Shown here: in pieces, positions 14,546 to 22,364 of the stretch
How the letters are laid out: every line of letters begins with the position of its first letter
How positions within the stretch are numbered: the first letter of the stretch is position 1
Assembly: GCA_902826025.1 (NCBI GenBank)
Contig: CADEDH010000074.1
Span: 1-32,642 of the forward strand
Direction of reading: 5' to 3'
Origin: an uncultured Actinomycetes bacterium
Lineage (GTDB): Bacteria; Actinomycetota; Acidimicrobiia; Acidimicrobiales; SZUA-35
DNA: 32,642 nucleotides
The notes under the pieces: model-generated
Databases searched by the model: none
Seen by the model: the letters and a program-made list of their open reading frames with translations, nothing else
Told to the model about the DNA's origin: nothing
Program-made: the position numbers and the translations under genes

Positions 14546-14980
14546 ATGAGTGCACAACGGCAACCGGCCGCCTCGCTCCTCACGGTGGGCCAGCTGGCCG
14601 CCGTCACCGGAACGCCGGCCACCACGTTGCGCTACTACGACCGGCTGGGTCTTCTGCCCGCGGTGACCCGGGTGAATGGCCAGCGGCGGTATGACACCGC
14701 CAGCGTCGCCCGGCTCATGGTGATCACCTTCTGCCGTTTCGCCGGCCTGTCGCTCGACGACATCGCCACCGTGCTCGACGACGGCACCCCCGATCGGCAG
14801 GCCACCCGCGACCTGGCCCGCCGCCACACGGCCGAGATCGACGCCCAGATCGCCCGGCTCCGGCTGGCCCGGGCCATGATGGCGGCCGCCGGCGCCTGCA
14901 CCTGCCCCACCGTGGAGCGGTGCGAATGCGGCGCCATGGATCCCGTCATCCGCCGACTCCGCCGCCACCTCGGCCGCTGA
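14546..14980 (+). CDS. MerR-family regulator with C-terminal CxCx5CxC motif
   Basis: A 144-residue regulator. The winged HTH is clear: LLTVGQLAAVTGTPATTLRYYDRLGLL (residues 11-37), then GQRRYD (45-50). A coiled-coil dimerisation helix follows, and the C-terminus has four cysteines (118, 120, 126, 128) in a CxCx5CxC pattern, suited to a metal or an Fe-S cluster; it is not the CX2CXCX5C pattern of SoxR. It probably senses a metal, redox or oxidant signal and activates the divergent molybdopterin-protein gene through the 19-bp-spacer promoter. ATG at 14546; its own promoter is not obvious. Confidence 0.9.
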   Translation: MSAQRQPAASLLTVGQLAAVTGTPATTLRYYDRLGLLPAVTRVNGQRRYDTASVARLMVITFCRFAGLSLDDIATVLDDGTPDRQATRDLARRHTAEIDAQIARLRLARAMMAAAGACTCPTVERCECGAMDPVIRRLRRHLGR

Positions 14981-15003
14981 CCGGGCGCTGGTCGAGCGCC
15001 GGG
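14981..15003. terminator. Hairpin between convergent MerR and alpha/beta hydrolase genes
   Basis: GGCGCT (14984-14989) and AGCGCC (14995-15000) pair perfectly around GGTCG, with CC/GG pairing beyond one mismatch. It lies directly after the MerR stop; probable terminator, no T tract. Confidence 0.5.
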
Positions 15004-15034
15004 CGGCCAGTCGTCGCCACGGGCATTCGGCCGA

Positions 15035-15961
15035 TCAGGCGGCGGGGTGGGCGGCCAGGTGGGCCAGGAGCTCGGTGGTGACGGTGGCCGCGTTGCCGTC
15101 GTCGGTGAGGAAGTGGCCGCCGCCGTCGAGCTCCACCAGCCGGTAGGGCCCGGTGACGTGCTCGGCCGTCAGCTCGGCCGCCCGCCGGCCCACCGACTGG
15201 TCGGCCGTGCCCCACAGGTACAGGGTGGGCAGCGGGCAGGGCGGGGTGTCGGCCAGGCGGAGGCCGCCGCTCCGGCTCGCCGCCCGGTACCAGCCCAGCG
15301 CCGCCTCCATGCCGGCCCGGTCGCCCAGGACCGACAGGTAGGCGTCGATGTCGGCGTCGGGCACCGAGGCGCCGGCCAGCATGCGGCGCAACCGGCCGGC
15401 GTCGTCGGCCAGCAGCAGGTCGGCGGTGGCCGGATCGTCGAAGCCCTTGTGGTGCTTGGACCGTTCGGCCTGGGCCGGGTCGACCGAGAACGACCGGGCG
15501 AAAGCGGCGGGGTGGGGGCGGCTCAGCACCGTCAACGTGGCGAAGACCTCGGGGTGCCCGATGGCCGACAGCCACGCCACCTGCCCACCCCAGTCGTGGC
15601 CCACCAGATGGGCCTGCCGGCCGAGTGAGAGCTGGCCGGCCAGGGCCACGACGTCGGCCACCAGGTTGGGGGTGGCGTAGGGCTCGATGCCCTCGGGCCG
15701 GGCCCCGGGGGAATAGCCCCGCTGGTCGACGGCCACGGCCCGGTACCCGGCGGCGGCCAGCGCCGGCAGCTGGTCCCGCCAGGTGTGACGGGTCTGGGGG
15801 TAGCCGTGGAGGAACAGCACCAGCGGCCCGTCGGCCGGCCCGGCGGCCCAGGCGGTGAACGTGAGCGGACCGTCGTGGCTGGCAGGTTCGCTGAGGGTGA
15901 GCCGCACGTCGTCGACCCCGGCGGGGGGCTTGGAGGGGGTGGCGGAAGGGTTGGAGGCCAT
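15035..15961 (-). CDS. Alpha/beta hydrolase with Asp nucleophile (epoxide hydrolase/dehalogenase-like)
   Basis: A 308-residue alpha/beta-hydrolase. The oxyanion-hole motif LHGYPQ (51-56), VAVDQRGYSPG, the nucleophile elbow GHDWGGQVAW (121-130, Asp123), LYLWGTADQSV with the probable acid, and GGGHFL with the catalytic His (about 283) are all present. An aspartate nucleophile is characteristic of epoxide hydrolases and haloalkane or fluoroacetate dehalogenases rather than esterases, so hydrolysis of an epoxide or C-halogen bond through an ester intermediate is the best guess. The frame is open further upstream to 16051, but the ATG at 15961 fits the family N-terminus and has a -10-like GAGACT 6 nt upstream. 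It is divergent from the EEP gene. Confidence 0.88.
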   Translation of the reverse strand: MASNPSATPSKPPAGVDDVRLTLSEPASHDGPLTFTAWAAGPADGPLVLFLHGYPQTRHTWRDQLPALAAAGYRAVAVDQRGYSPGARPEGIEPYATPNLVADVVALAGQLSLGRQAHLVGHDWGGQVAWLSAIGHPEVFATLTVLSRPHPAAFARSFSVDPAQAERSKHHKGFDDPATADLLLADDAGRLRRMLAGASVPDADIDAYLSVLGDRAGMEAALGWYRAASRSGGLRLADTPPCPLPTLYLWGTADQSVGRRAAELTAEHVTGPYRLVELDGGGHFLTDDGNAATVTTELLAHLAAHPAA

Positions 15962-15967
15962 GGCCGC

Positions 15968-15973
15968 AGTCTC
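15968..15973 (-). promoter_or_regulatory. Possible -10 box of the alpha/beta hydrolase gene
   Basis: GAGACT (minus strand) ends 6 nt before the ATG at 15961, keeping only A2 and T6 of TANNNT. Supported mainly by the spacing shared with other genes here. Confidence 0.3.
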
Positions 15974-16016
15974 GCGCCGTGGCTCCCGGCCCGCACGGGC
16001 CCGACCCCGGGTGGGA

Positions 16017-16022
16017 TAGACA
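16017..16022 (+). promoter_or_regulatory. Possible -10 box, leaderless start of the EEP gene
   Basis: TAGACA ends 6 nt before the GTG at 16029. It lacks the final T of TANNNT. Confidence 0.35.
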
Positions 16023-16028
16023 GGGCGG

Positions 16029-16745
16029 GTGGCCGACGATCGCAGCCTCACCTTCCTGTCGTGGAACCTGGCCCTGCTGGAGCGGTCGGCCGAGGCTCCA
16101 CCGGCGTGGGACCAGGCCGCCTCCGAGGCGGCGGTGCGGGACCGGGTGCTGGCCGTCGCCCCCGACGTGGTGCTCCTCCAGGAGCTGCCCGGCCTCGTGC
16201 CCTACATCGAGACCCACGACATGATCCGGGCCAACCCGCGCAGCCATTCCGGTCACCTGGCCACGCTGGTGACGCACGAGCTGATGGCGGCCGAGCCCAC
16301 CCATCGGGTAGTTCCCGGGTGCGCCGTCCTCACCACGTTCACGGGCGCCGGGCCGGCCCTGACCGTGGCCAACGTGCACCTGGCCTCCGGCCCGGGGGCG
16401 GCGGCCACCGCCGAGCGACTGGCCCAGCTGGCCGATGTGGTGGAGGCCAGCCCCACCGAGGCCCTGCTGGTCGTGGGCGACACCAACACGAGGACGGCCG
16501 AGATGGCCGCCGTCGAGGCGGCCGGTCTGGTCACCGTGCGGCCACCCCGGGCCACGTGGGACAGCCGCCGCAACCGGTTCCGGGCCGGCGGGGCCGAGTT
16601 CACCGCCCACTTCACCCGCTGGTTCGCCTCGCCGGCGGTGACGGTGAGCGAGATGACGGTGTGGCACCAGCCCCTCGTGGTCGACGGCCACCGGTTCCAC
16701 CTGAGCGACCACTTCGCTCTGTCGGGTCGGGTCACGGTGGCGTGA
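16029..16745 (+). CDS. Endonuclease/exonuclease/phosphatase (EEP) family protein
   Basis: A 238-residue protein with the DNase I-like metal-dependent phosphoesterase motifs in order: SWNLALL (start of strand 1), LLQELPG (metal-binding Glu), ANVHLASGP, VVGDTNTR (Asp/Asn active-site pair) and LSDHFALSG (catalytic Asp-His). It would cleave a phosphodiester or phosphomonoester; whether the substrate is nucleic acid, phospholipid or a small molecule is not visible. No signal peptide, so cytoplasmic. The GTG at 16029 lies 67 nt from the divergent hydrolase start. Confidence 0.85.
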   Translation: MADDRSLTFLSWNLALLERSAEAPPAWDQAASEAAVRDRVLAVAPDVVLLQELPGLVPYIETHDMIRANPRSHSGHLATLVTHELMAAEPTHRVVPGCAVLTTFTGAGPALTVANVHLASGPGAAATAERLAQLADVVEASPTEALLVVGDTNTRTAEMAAVEAAGLVTVRPPRATWDSRRNRFRAGGAEFTAHFTRWFASPAVTVSEMTVWHQPLVVDGHRFHLSDHFALSGRVTVA

Positions 16746-16783
16746 CCGGCGGCCACCTTTCGCCCGCTGTCACAGCCCGCCAC

Positions 16784-16789
16784 TACCAT
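16784..16789 (+). promoter_or_regulatory. Possible -10 box of the thiolase gene at 16864
   Basis: TACCAT fits TANNNT and lies about 75 nt before the ATG. The leader contains a repeated GATCGC spaced by 5 nt near 16804-16821. Weak, no clear -35. Confidence 0.25.
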
Positions 16790-16863
16790 CGACTACCGAG
16801 TACCGATCGCAGAGTGATCGCGCCCCGTGACCGCGGGCGGGTCGCAGACAAGAGGAGATCAAG

Positions 16864-18048
16864 ATGGCTGATGTGGTGATCGTGGAGGCGGGGCGCTCGC
16901 CCATCGGGAAGCGCAACGGGTCGCTGGCCGGGGCCCACCCCTCCGATGTGCTGGGTCCGGTGATGATGGAGGTCCTCAACCGGGCCGGGGTCGATTCGGC
17001 CCAGGTGGGCCAGGTGGTCGGCGGCTGCATCAACAAGGTCGGGGCCCAGGCCATGAACATCACCCGTACCGCCTGGCTGAGCCACGGGGGAGACGAGAAC
17101 GTGGCCTGCACCACGATCGATTCCCAGTGCGGGTCGTCCCAGCAGGCCGTGAACACGGCCCACGCCCTGATCGCCTCGGGCGTCGAAGACATCGTGCTGG
17201 CCTGCGGTGTGGAGAACATGAGCCTCCTGCCCATCGGGTCCGACGCCGTGGCCGGGGCCCAGGCCGGGTACGGCAAGCCGGTCAGCCGTAGTTATTTCGA
17301 GCACTACGAGTTCACCAGCCAGTTCGAGGGGGCCGAGCGCATCGCCGACAAGTACGGCATCTCCCGCACCGACACCGACCGGTTCGGTCTCGAGTCCCAG
17401 GAGCGGGCGGCCAAGGCCATCGCCGAGGGTCGCTTCGAGCACCAGATCATCCCGATCGATGCCCCGGTGCTGGGCGAAGACGGCAAGAAGACCGACCAGA
17501 CGATGACTGTCACGCGAGACGAGATCCCCCGCGAGACCAGCCTGGAGAAGCTGGCCACGCTCAAGCCGGTGGCCCGGCCCGACGGGGTGCACACCGCCGG
17601 CTCGTCGTCGCAGATCGCCGACGGCGCCTCGGCCGTGTTGCTGATGAGCGCCGAGAAGGCGGCCGAGTTGGGTGTCACCCCGCTGGCCCGGGTGCTGCAG
17701 TCGGCCCTCGTCGGCTGCGACCCGGTGCTGATGCTGGAGGGCCCGATCCCCGCCACCCGGCGGGTGCTGGAGCGCCAGGGTCTCACGGTCGACGACATCG
17801 ACGTGTTCGAGATCAACGAGGCCTTCGCCTCGGTCGTGCTGGCCTGGGCCAAGGAGCTGGAGCCCGACATGGCCAAGGTCAACCCCAACGGCGGCGCGAT
17901 CGCCCTCGGTCACCCGCTGGGCGGCACCGGGTGCTTCCTCACCACCAAGGCCGTCCACGAGCTGCAGCGCACCGGCGGCCGCTACGCCGTGATCACCATG
18001 TGCTGCGGTGGGGGCCTGGGCACAGGCACGCTCATCGAGCGCATCTGA
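16864..18048 (+). CDS. Acetyl-CoA acyltransferase (thiolase)
   Basis: A 394-residue canonical thiolase. The nucleophile is in DSQCGSSQQA (Cys89), followed by NEAFA, the general-base region GGAIALGHPLGGTG (His350) and the second active cysteine in MCCGGGLGTG (Cys380). All four signature boxes match degradative thiolases of actinobacteria used for fatty-acid or sterol side-chain breakdown, catalysing 3-ketoacyl-CoA + CoA to acyl-CoA + acetyl- or propionyl-CoA. A strong Shine-Dalgarno (AGAGGAGA) precedes the ATG, unlike the leaderless genes nearby. The MFS gene starts 20 nt downstream and is probably co-transcribed. Confidence 0.94.
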   Translation: MADVVIVEAGRSPIGKRNGSLAGAHPSDVLGPVMMEVLNRAGVDSAQVGQVVGGCINKVGAQAMNITRTAWLSHGGDENVACTTIDSQCGSSQQAVNTAHALIASGVEDIVLACGVENMSLLPIGSDAVAGAQAGYGKPVSRSYFEHYEFTSQFEGAERIADKYGISRTDTDRFGLESQERAAKAIAEGRFEHQIIPIDAPVLGEDGKKTDQTMTVTRDEIPRETSLEKLATLKPVARPDGVHTAGSSSQIADGASAVLLMSAEKAAELGVTPLARVLQSALVGCDPVLMLEGPIPATRRVLERQGLTVDDIDVFEINEAFASVVLAWAKELEPDMAKVNPNGGAIALGHPLGGTGCFLTTKAVHELQRTGGRYAVITMCCGGGLGTGTLIERI

Positions 18049-18068
18049 CGCCCACTTCTGACGGCACG

Positions 18069-19319
18069 GTGGACCAGCGAGCCGGAGAAGGCCAGCCCGG
18101 ACCGCTCGCCCCGCTGAGGGAGGAGCGGAACTACCGCTGGTTCTTCCTCGGCAACCTGGCGTCGAACCTCGGCACGTTCTGCCAGTCGATCGCCCAGTCG
18201 CTACTGGTCTTCCGGCTCACTGGCTCCACCTTCCTGGTCGGGGTCGTCAACTTCGCCCAGTACGCCGCCGTGCCGATCCTGGCCCCGGTGGCGGGGTCCG
18301 TGGCCGACCGCTACGACCGGCGCCAGGTGCTGATCATCGCCCAGGCGTCGGCCGGGGTGGCGGCCACGGTGTTGACGCTGCTCAACGCGTTCGGGCTCAT
18401 CAACGCCGGGGTGGTGATCGTGCTGGCCGCCGCCATCGGCATAAGCGGGGCCTTCGCCTTTCCGGTGGGGCGGGCCTTCGCCCCGCTGCTGGTGAGCGAG
18501 CGGAACCTGGGCCGCGCCATCAACCTCGACTCGGTGTCGGTGAACATCGCCCGGGCCATCGGGCCGGTGGTCGGAGCCCTGATCGTGTCGGGCCTGGGGG
18601 AGACGTGGGCCTTCGGGGCCAACGCCGTGTCGTTCTTCCTGCTGGCCGCGATCCTGGTGACGGTCCGGCCCCGGGCCCAGCAGGTGGCGCCGGCCGGCCG
18701 CACCCGCTTCATCGACGGGTTCGGGCTCGTGCGCCGCAACCCGCTGGTGGGTGCTCTGCTGTTCATCATCGCCGCCTGCGCCATCGGCGCCGACCCACCG
18801 GTGACGCTGGGGCCGGAGATCGCCGAGAAGCTGGGCGGGGGAGACCTGATGGCCGGCGCCATCCTCGGCGGCTTCGGGGCCGGCGGGGTGGTGGGGGCGT
18901 TCGTGGCCGGGGCCGAGTCGCACCGCCACCACCGCAAGGTGGCACGCCTGCTGGGGGTCCTGGTGGGCGGCCTGGTGATCTTCGCCATGGCCACCACTCT
19001 GCCGTTCACCCTCGTCGGGTCGTTCCTGGCCGGCTTCGGCTACCTCACGTCGCAGACCCGGTCGAGCACCCTGCTGCTGCGCTCGATCGAGGACCACGAG
19101 CGGGGCCGGGTGATGGCCATGTGGTCGGTGGCCTTCATCGGCACCCGGCCCCTGGCCAGCCTGCTCGACGGCTGGATCGGCGAGCATGTCAACGTACGAG
19201 CGGCCGCCCTGGTGATGGCGGTGCCGGCGGCCACCGCCATCGTGTTGTCGGCCCGGCTCGACCAGCGCCGGAACCGGCCCGGACCGCCCAACTCAACTCA
19301 GATCGCCACAGCCGGGTGA
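18069..19319 (+). CDS. MFS transporter (enterobactin-exporter-like group)
   Basis: A 416-residue membrane protein with about 12 hydrophobic segments. RNYRWFFLGNLASNLG opens helix 1, and the loop 2-3 motif is GSVADRYDRRQVL, the MFS signature. The cytoplasmic loop near the middle carries VRPRAQQVAPAGRTRF. The pattern matches MFS drug/siderophore exporters of the EntS type; cargo unknown. GTG at 18069 is chosen because the sequence after it fits the family N-terminus; the frame is open further upstream inside the thiolase gene. Probably co-transcribed with that thiolase. Export of a pathway intermediate or toxic substrate is a reasonable inference only. Confidence 0.85.
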   Translation: MDQRAGEGQPGPLAPLREERNYRWFFLGNLASNLGTFCQSIAQSLLVFRLTGSTFLVGVVNFAQYAAVPILAPVAGSVADRYDRRQVLIIAQASAGVAATVLTLLNAFGLINAGVVIVLAAAIGISGAFAFPVGRAFAPLLVSERNLGRAINLDSVSVNIARAIGPVVGALIVSGLGETWAFGANAVSFFLLAAILVTVRPRAQQVAPAGRTRFIDGFGLVRRNPLVGALLFIIAACAIGADPPVTLGPEIAEKLGGGDLMAGAILGGFGAGGVVGAFVAGAESHRHHRKVARLLGVLVGGLVIFAMATTLPFTLVGSFLAGFGYLTSQTRSSTLLLRSIEDHERGRVMAMWSVAFIGTRPLASLLDGWIGEHVNVRAAALVMAVPAATAIVLSARLDQRRNRPGPPNSTQIATAG

Positions 19320-19356
19320 GCGAGGCCCTGTTTGGGCGTTGGGGCAGGGGGTAGGC

Positions 19357-19374
19357 CGGCGGTCTCGACCGCCG
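19357..19374. terminator. Hairpin between MFS and LLM genes
   Basis: CGGCGGT and ACCGCCG form a perfect 7-bp stem with a CTCG tetraloop, 37 nt after the MFS stop and 32 nt before the LLM GTG. Terminator or operator; no T tract. Confidence 0.45.
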
Positions 19375-19406
19375 ACAACCGAACCGCCCCCGGGAGGACC
19401 GCCACC

Positions 19407-20420
19407 GTGAACCGCTACGGCTACAGCCTGATGTGCGAGGCCAAGGGGCCCCGCCAGCTCGTCGACGAGGCCCGCCGGGCCGAGGAGGCCGGCTTCGATT
19501 TCGTCACGATCTCGGACCACTTCCACCCCTGGCTCTACAGCCAGCGGCATTCGGGCTACGCCTGGTCGATCCTGGGCGCCCTGGCCCAGGCCACTACCGA
19601 GATCGACCTGGTCACGATGGTGACCTGCCCCACCGTGCGCTACCACCCGGCCATCGTGGCCCAGAAGGCGGCCACCATGGCCCTGCTCAGCGAGGGCCGG
19701 TTCGTGCTCGGGCTGGGAGCCGGCGAGCGGCTGAACGAGCACGTGACCGGCATGCCATGGCCCCCGGTCGACGTGCGCCTCGAGCGCCTGGCCGAGGCCA
19801 TCGAGATCATCCAGGTCCTCCACGCCGGCGGCTACGTCACCTACCGGGGCGAGTACTTCGACGTGGAGGACGCGAGGGTCTTCGACCTGCCCGACGAGCC
19901 GGTGCCGATGTTCGCCGCCGCCGCCGGCCCCCGGGCGGCCCGGGTGGCGGGCCAGGGCGGCGTGGGGCTGTGCAACACCGAGCCCCGGGCCGACGTGGTG
20001 CGGGCCTACATCGACGCCGGCGGCGCGGCTGTCGACACCTGGGCCCAGATCGGCCTGGCCTGGGCCCCGTCCGAGGCGGAGGGGCTGGCCCAGGCGCTGG
20101 AGGGGGCCAAGTTCATGGTGCCGGGGTGGAAGGTCATGTCGGAGCTGCCCAACCCGATCAACTTCGAGGCCGCCACCCGCCACGTGCGGGCCGACGACCT
20201 GGCCCCGATGATGCCGGCCGGTCCCAGCCCCGCCCCCCACCTCCAGGGCATCGACCGCTACCACCAGGCCGGCTACCACCACCTGTCGGTCATGTACCCC
20301 GGCCACGATCTGGCCGGCTTCTTCCAGTTCTGGGCCGACGAGCTGCGCCCGTCGCTCAACGCCGGCCGGGCCGACACCGAGCCCCGGTCAAGGCCGTTGA
20401 CATCGGTCCCCGGCCGCTGA
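19407..20420 (+). CDS. F420-dependent LLM-class oxidoreductase (G6PDH-like group)
   Basis: A 337-residue protein. The motif SDHFHPWLYSQRHSGYAWSILGALAQAT is highly characteristic of the F420-dependent glucose-6-phosphate dehydrogenase-like subgroup, with GRFVLGLGAGERLNEH and AAAGPRAARVAG further on. Members transfer hydride between F420 and an alcohol or sugar phosphate, but most in this subgroup do not use glucose-6-phosphate, so the substrate is left open. The GTG at 19407 has a good GGGAGGA Shine-Dalgarno; the frame is open from 19332 but that stretch is not protein-like. It is a stand-alone gene with a long hairpin between it and the cupin gene. Confidence 0.9.
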   Translation: MNRYGYSLMCEAKGPRQLVDEARRAEEAGFDFVTISDHFHPWLYSQRHSGYAWSILGALAQATTEIDLVTMVTCPTVRYHPAIVAQKAATMALLSEGRFVLGLGAGERLNEHVTGMPWPPVDVRLERLAEAIEIIQVLHAGGYVTYRGEYFDVEDARVFDLPDEPVPMFAAAAGPRAARVAGQGGVGLCNTEPRADVVRAYIDAGGAAVDTWAQIGLAWAPSEAEGLAQALEGAKFMVPGWKVMSELPNPINFEAATRHVRADDLAPMMPAGPSPAPHLQGIDRYHQAGYHHLSVMYPGHDLAGFFQFWADELRPSLNAGRADTEPRSRPLTSVPGR

Positions 20421-20439
20421 GCCCGCACCCCGGGCCCGG

Positions 20440-20469
20440 CCCCACCCGAATCAGCCGACCCCACCCGAA
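20440..20469 (+). repeat. 11-bp direct repeat before the cupin gene
   Basis: CCCCACCCGAA occurs at 20440-20450 and 20459-20469. The second copy overlaps the left arm of the hairpin at 20465-20517. Confidence 0.5.
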
Positions 20470-20517
20470 CCTTGTCGACTTGTGCCGCCAGGGGCGGCAT
20501 TTCTTGACAAGGTTCGG
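20465..20517. repeat. Long two-part hairpin upstream of the cupin gene
   Basis: Outer arms CCGAACCTTGTC (20465-20476) and GACAAGGTTCGG (20506-20517) are perfect. A symmetric 6x6 internal loop follows, then TGCCGCC/GGCGGCA around an AGG triloop. TTGACA at 20504-20509 overlaps the right arm. It could end the LLM transcript or be an operator for the cupin gene. Confidence 0.7.
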
Positions 20518-20538
20518 CAGGATGCGAGCACTACAGCC

Positions 20539-20544
20539 CATACT
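20539..20544 (+). promoter_or_regulatory. Putative -10 box, leaderless start of the cupin gene
   Basis: CATACT ends 6 nt before the ATG at 20551. The same hexamer and spacing precede the DUF2339-like gene at 28214. Confidence 0.45.
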
Positions 20545-20550
20545 CGGGCC

Positions 20551-21339
20551 ATGCGCTACGTCCGTCCCCTGTCGGAAGAGTCCTACGCCCCGCTGGGGCC
20601 GAACGGTTTCGAGGCCAGCATCGTGAACCAGTTGGAAACGGTGATGACGTTGGCCGCCCGCACCGCTCCCGGCGGCTGCGGGCCCGGCCTCCACTATCAC
20701 GCCGTCGACCAGTTCTACGTGATCCTGGAGGGGGAGGCCACGGTCCAGCTCGGCGCCAGCGAGCACGTGGTGCCGGCGGTGTCGCTGGTGTTCGTGCCGG
20801 CCGGGGTGGCCCACCGCAGCTGGAACCACACCGGCGCCCCTGAGCAGCACATCGAGCTGTTCTTTCCGTCGGTGCCGGCCGGCCGGCCGTTGCTGACGCT
20901 GGTCGACGACCCGGGCGAGGCGCCGGGCTCCGACGTCGAGCCGTTCATCGCCCAGATCGGCGACGAAGGTTTCGAGGCCAACATGCGCCCCACCGGGTTC
21001 TCCGTCCAGCCCCTGGCCGACCGGGAGCGGGGCGTCACCTCCGTGCTGATCAACGCCGCCCAGGTCAACGAGGGCGGGGCCGGCCCGGCCATGCACATCC
21101 ACACCTTCGACCAGCTCTACTTCGTGCTCGAGGGCGAGCTCCAGCTCGAGGTGGCCGGCCAGCGTCTCGTCGCTCCCCGCCACAGCCTGGTGGTGCTGCC
21201 AGCCGGCGTGCCCCACACCCAGTGGAACGACGGCCCGGGCCGGGAGGTCCACCTGGCCGTGCTGACCCCCTATCCCGAGTCGGGTAAGCCGCTGACGGTG
21301 GAGGTCAGCTTCGGTCTCGCCAACGCCCCCGCCAGCTGA
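20551..21339 (+). CDS. Bicupin domain protein
   Basis: A 262-residue protein with two cupin beta-barrels. The first has HYHAVDQFYVILEG (His48, His50, Gln54) with His88 in PAGVAHRSW. The second has HIHTFDQLYFVLEG (His182, His184, Gln188) with His222 in PAGVPHTQW. In both barrels Gln replaces the more usual Glu metal ligand. Both barrels therefore look competent to bind a metal such as Mn, Fe or Ni. Bicupins include oxalate-metabolising enzymes, dioxygenases and isomerases; I cannot tell which this is. The ATG at 20551 is favoured by the family N-terminus and by the CATACT box 6 nt upstream. Confidence 0.85.
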   Translation: MRYVRPLSEESYAPLGPNGFEASIVNQLETVMTLAARTAPGGCGPGLHYHAVDQFYVILEGEATVQLGASEHVVPAVSLVFVPAGVAHRSWNHTGAPEQHIELFFPSVPAGRPLLTLVDDPGEAPGSDVEPFIAQIGDEGFEANMRPTGFSVQPLADRERGVTSVLINAAQVNEGGAGPAMHIHTFDQLYFVLEGELQLEVAGQRLVAPRHSLVVLPAGVPHTQWNDGPGREVHLAVLTPYPESGKPLTVEVSFGLANAPAS

Positions 21340-21650
21340 CCGCCTCCACAACCGGGGCGTGGCGCACCGCACCACCATCCTGGGCGATGGCCGTTCGGCC
21401 GGTCCGTCGGTCGTGAGCGGGATAGCATGGCGGGCGGCGGGATGCCACGCCACACCTTTCGCCCCCGGGCCCACGCCCCGGGGCGGCCACCGGCTCGCCG
21501 GGGGCCGGGAAGGCAAAGGGGACCCTGCGTGCCCGGCACCGAAGACCGAGCAAGTGGACGAGTGAACGTGACGAGGTCGCACGGCGAACGGGCCCGGCTG
21601 CGTCACCAGCGTGGGTGGTCGGCGCCGGCGAGGGCCCGGGAAGGTACCGG
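21340..21650. other. 311-nt stretch without a convincing gene
   Basis: Between the cupin stop and the SRPBCC-like start. Short open frames exist on both strands, but their translations are Arg/Pro/Gly-rich and look like GC-bias noise. One (21427-21654) ends with a TGA that overlaps the next ATG (ATGA), so a small leader peptide, for example from the GTG at 21562, cannot be excluded. A TANNNT-like TAGCAT lies at 21423-21428. I see no strong hairpin or operator. Confidence 0.5.
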
Positions 21651-22364
21651 ATGACCCGACAGGAATCGTTCAAGCATCGGGTTCGGGCCCGCATGGCCCA
21701 CACCGGCGAGCGGTACGCCGCCGCCCGCCGCACGCTGCTCGACCAGGCCGATCGAGCCGAGCGCGCCCCGGCCGCAGGTCCGCCCCGCCGGGCGTGGGCG
21801 GCCGACCCGGGGATGGCCGACGACAAGCTCGCCGCCGCCACCGGCCGGGGCTGGGACGAGTGGTGCGACGTCATCGACGCCTGGCCCGGGCACACGGCCG
21901 GTCACACCGCCATCGCCGCCCGCCTGCGGGACACCCACGGTGTCGACGGCTGGTGGGCCCAGACGGTCACCGTGGGTTGGGAGCGGATCACGGGCGCCCG
22001 TCTCCCGCACCAGATGGCCGACGGCACCTTCACCGCCAACCGGACCCGGACCGTCACCGTGGACCTCGACACGCTGCGGGCACTGCTGATCGACGACGGG
22101 GGCCGGGCCGACCTGTTCCCGGGCCAGGCCACCACGCTGCGGTCGAAGCCGTCGGCCAAGTCGCTCCGGGTGGCCTTCGACGAAGGCGTGGCCCTGTTCG
22201 CCTTCGCCGCCAAGGACGGCGGCCGGGTGGCGGTGACCGTGTCGCACGAACGGCTGCCGTCGGCCGACAGCCTGGGCCAGTGGCGGGACTACTGGGCCCG
22301 CTGGCTCGACGCCATCCATGCCATCGACGCCGTGGACACCGTGGACGACGACCGAACTGCGTAA
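21651..22364 (+). CDS. Conserved hypothetical protein, probable SRPBCC-type domain
   Basis: A 237-residue cytoplasmic protein. The N-terminal 40 or so residues are a charged helix (MTRQESFKHRVRARMAHTGE), followed by AAATGRGWDEWCDVIDAW. From about 105 onward VTVGWERITGARLPHQMADG, TVTVDLDTLRALL and VAVTVSHERLPS resemble the beta-strands of Bet v1/SRPBCC-like proteins, which bind hydrophobic ligands. I know related uncharacterised proteins but no function. The ATG at 21651 has GGAAGG 6 nt upstream. The TAA stop at 22362-22364 lies within the left end of the repeat at 22352-22470, so the last residues (DRTA) come from the repeat. Confidence 0.75.
   Translation: MTRQESFKHRVRARMAHTGERYAAARRTLLDQADRAERAPAAGPPRRAWAADPGMADDKLAAATGRGWDEWCDVIDAWPGHTAGHTAIAARLRDTHGVDGWWAQTVTVGWERITGARLPHQMADGTFTANRTRTVTVDLDTLRALLIDDGGRADLFPGQATTLRSKPSAKSLRVAFDEGVALFAFAAKDGGRVAVTVSHERLPSADSLGQWRDYWARWLDAIHAIDAVDTVDDDRTA

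Noticed and set aside
20504..20509. TTGACA as a -35 box for the cupin gene
   Set aside because: The CATACT -10 candidate is 29 nt away, and at 17-18 nt there is only AGCACT or GCACTA. It is better explained as part of the hairpin arm.
21427..21654. 75-codon open frame ending in ATGA overlap with the SRPBCC-like gene
   Set aside because: Arg/Pro/Gly-rich, no Shine-Dalgarno or well-placed -10. The part from the GTG at 21562 faintly resembles the first helices of an XRE-type HTH, but it is too short and stops at once.
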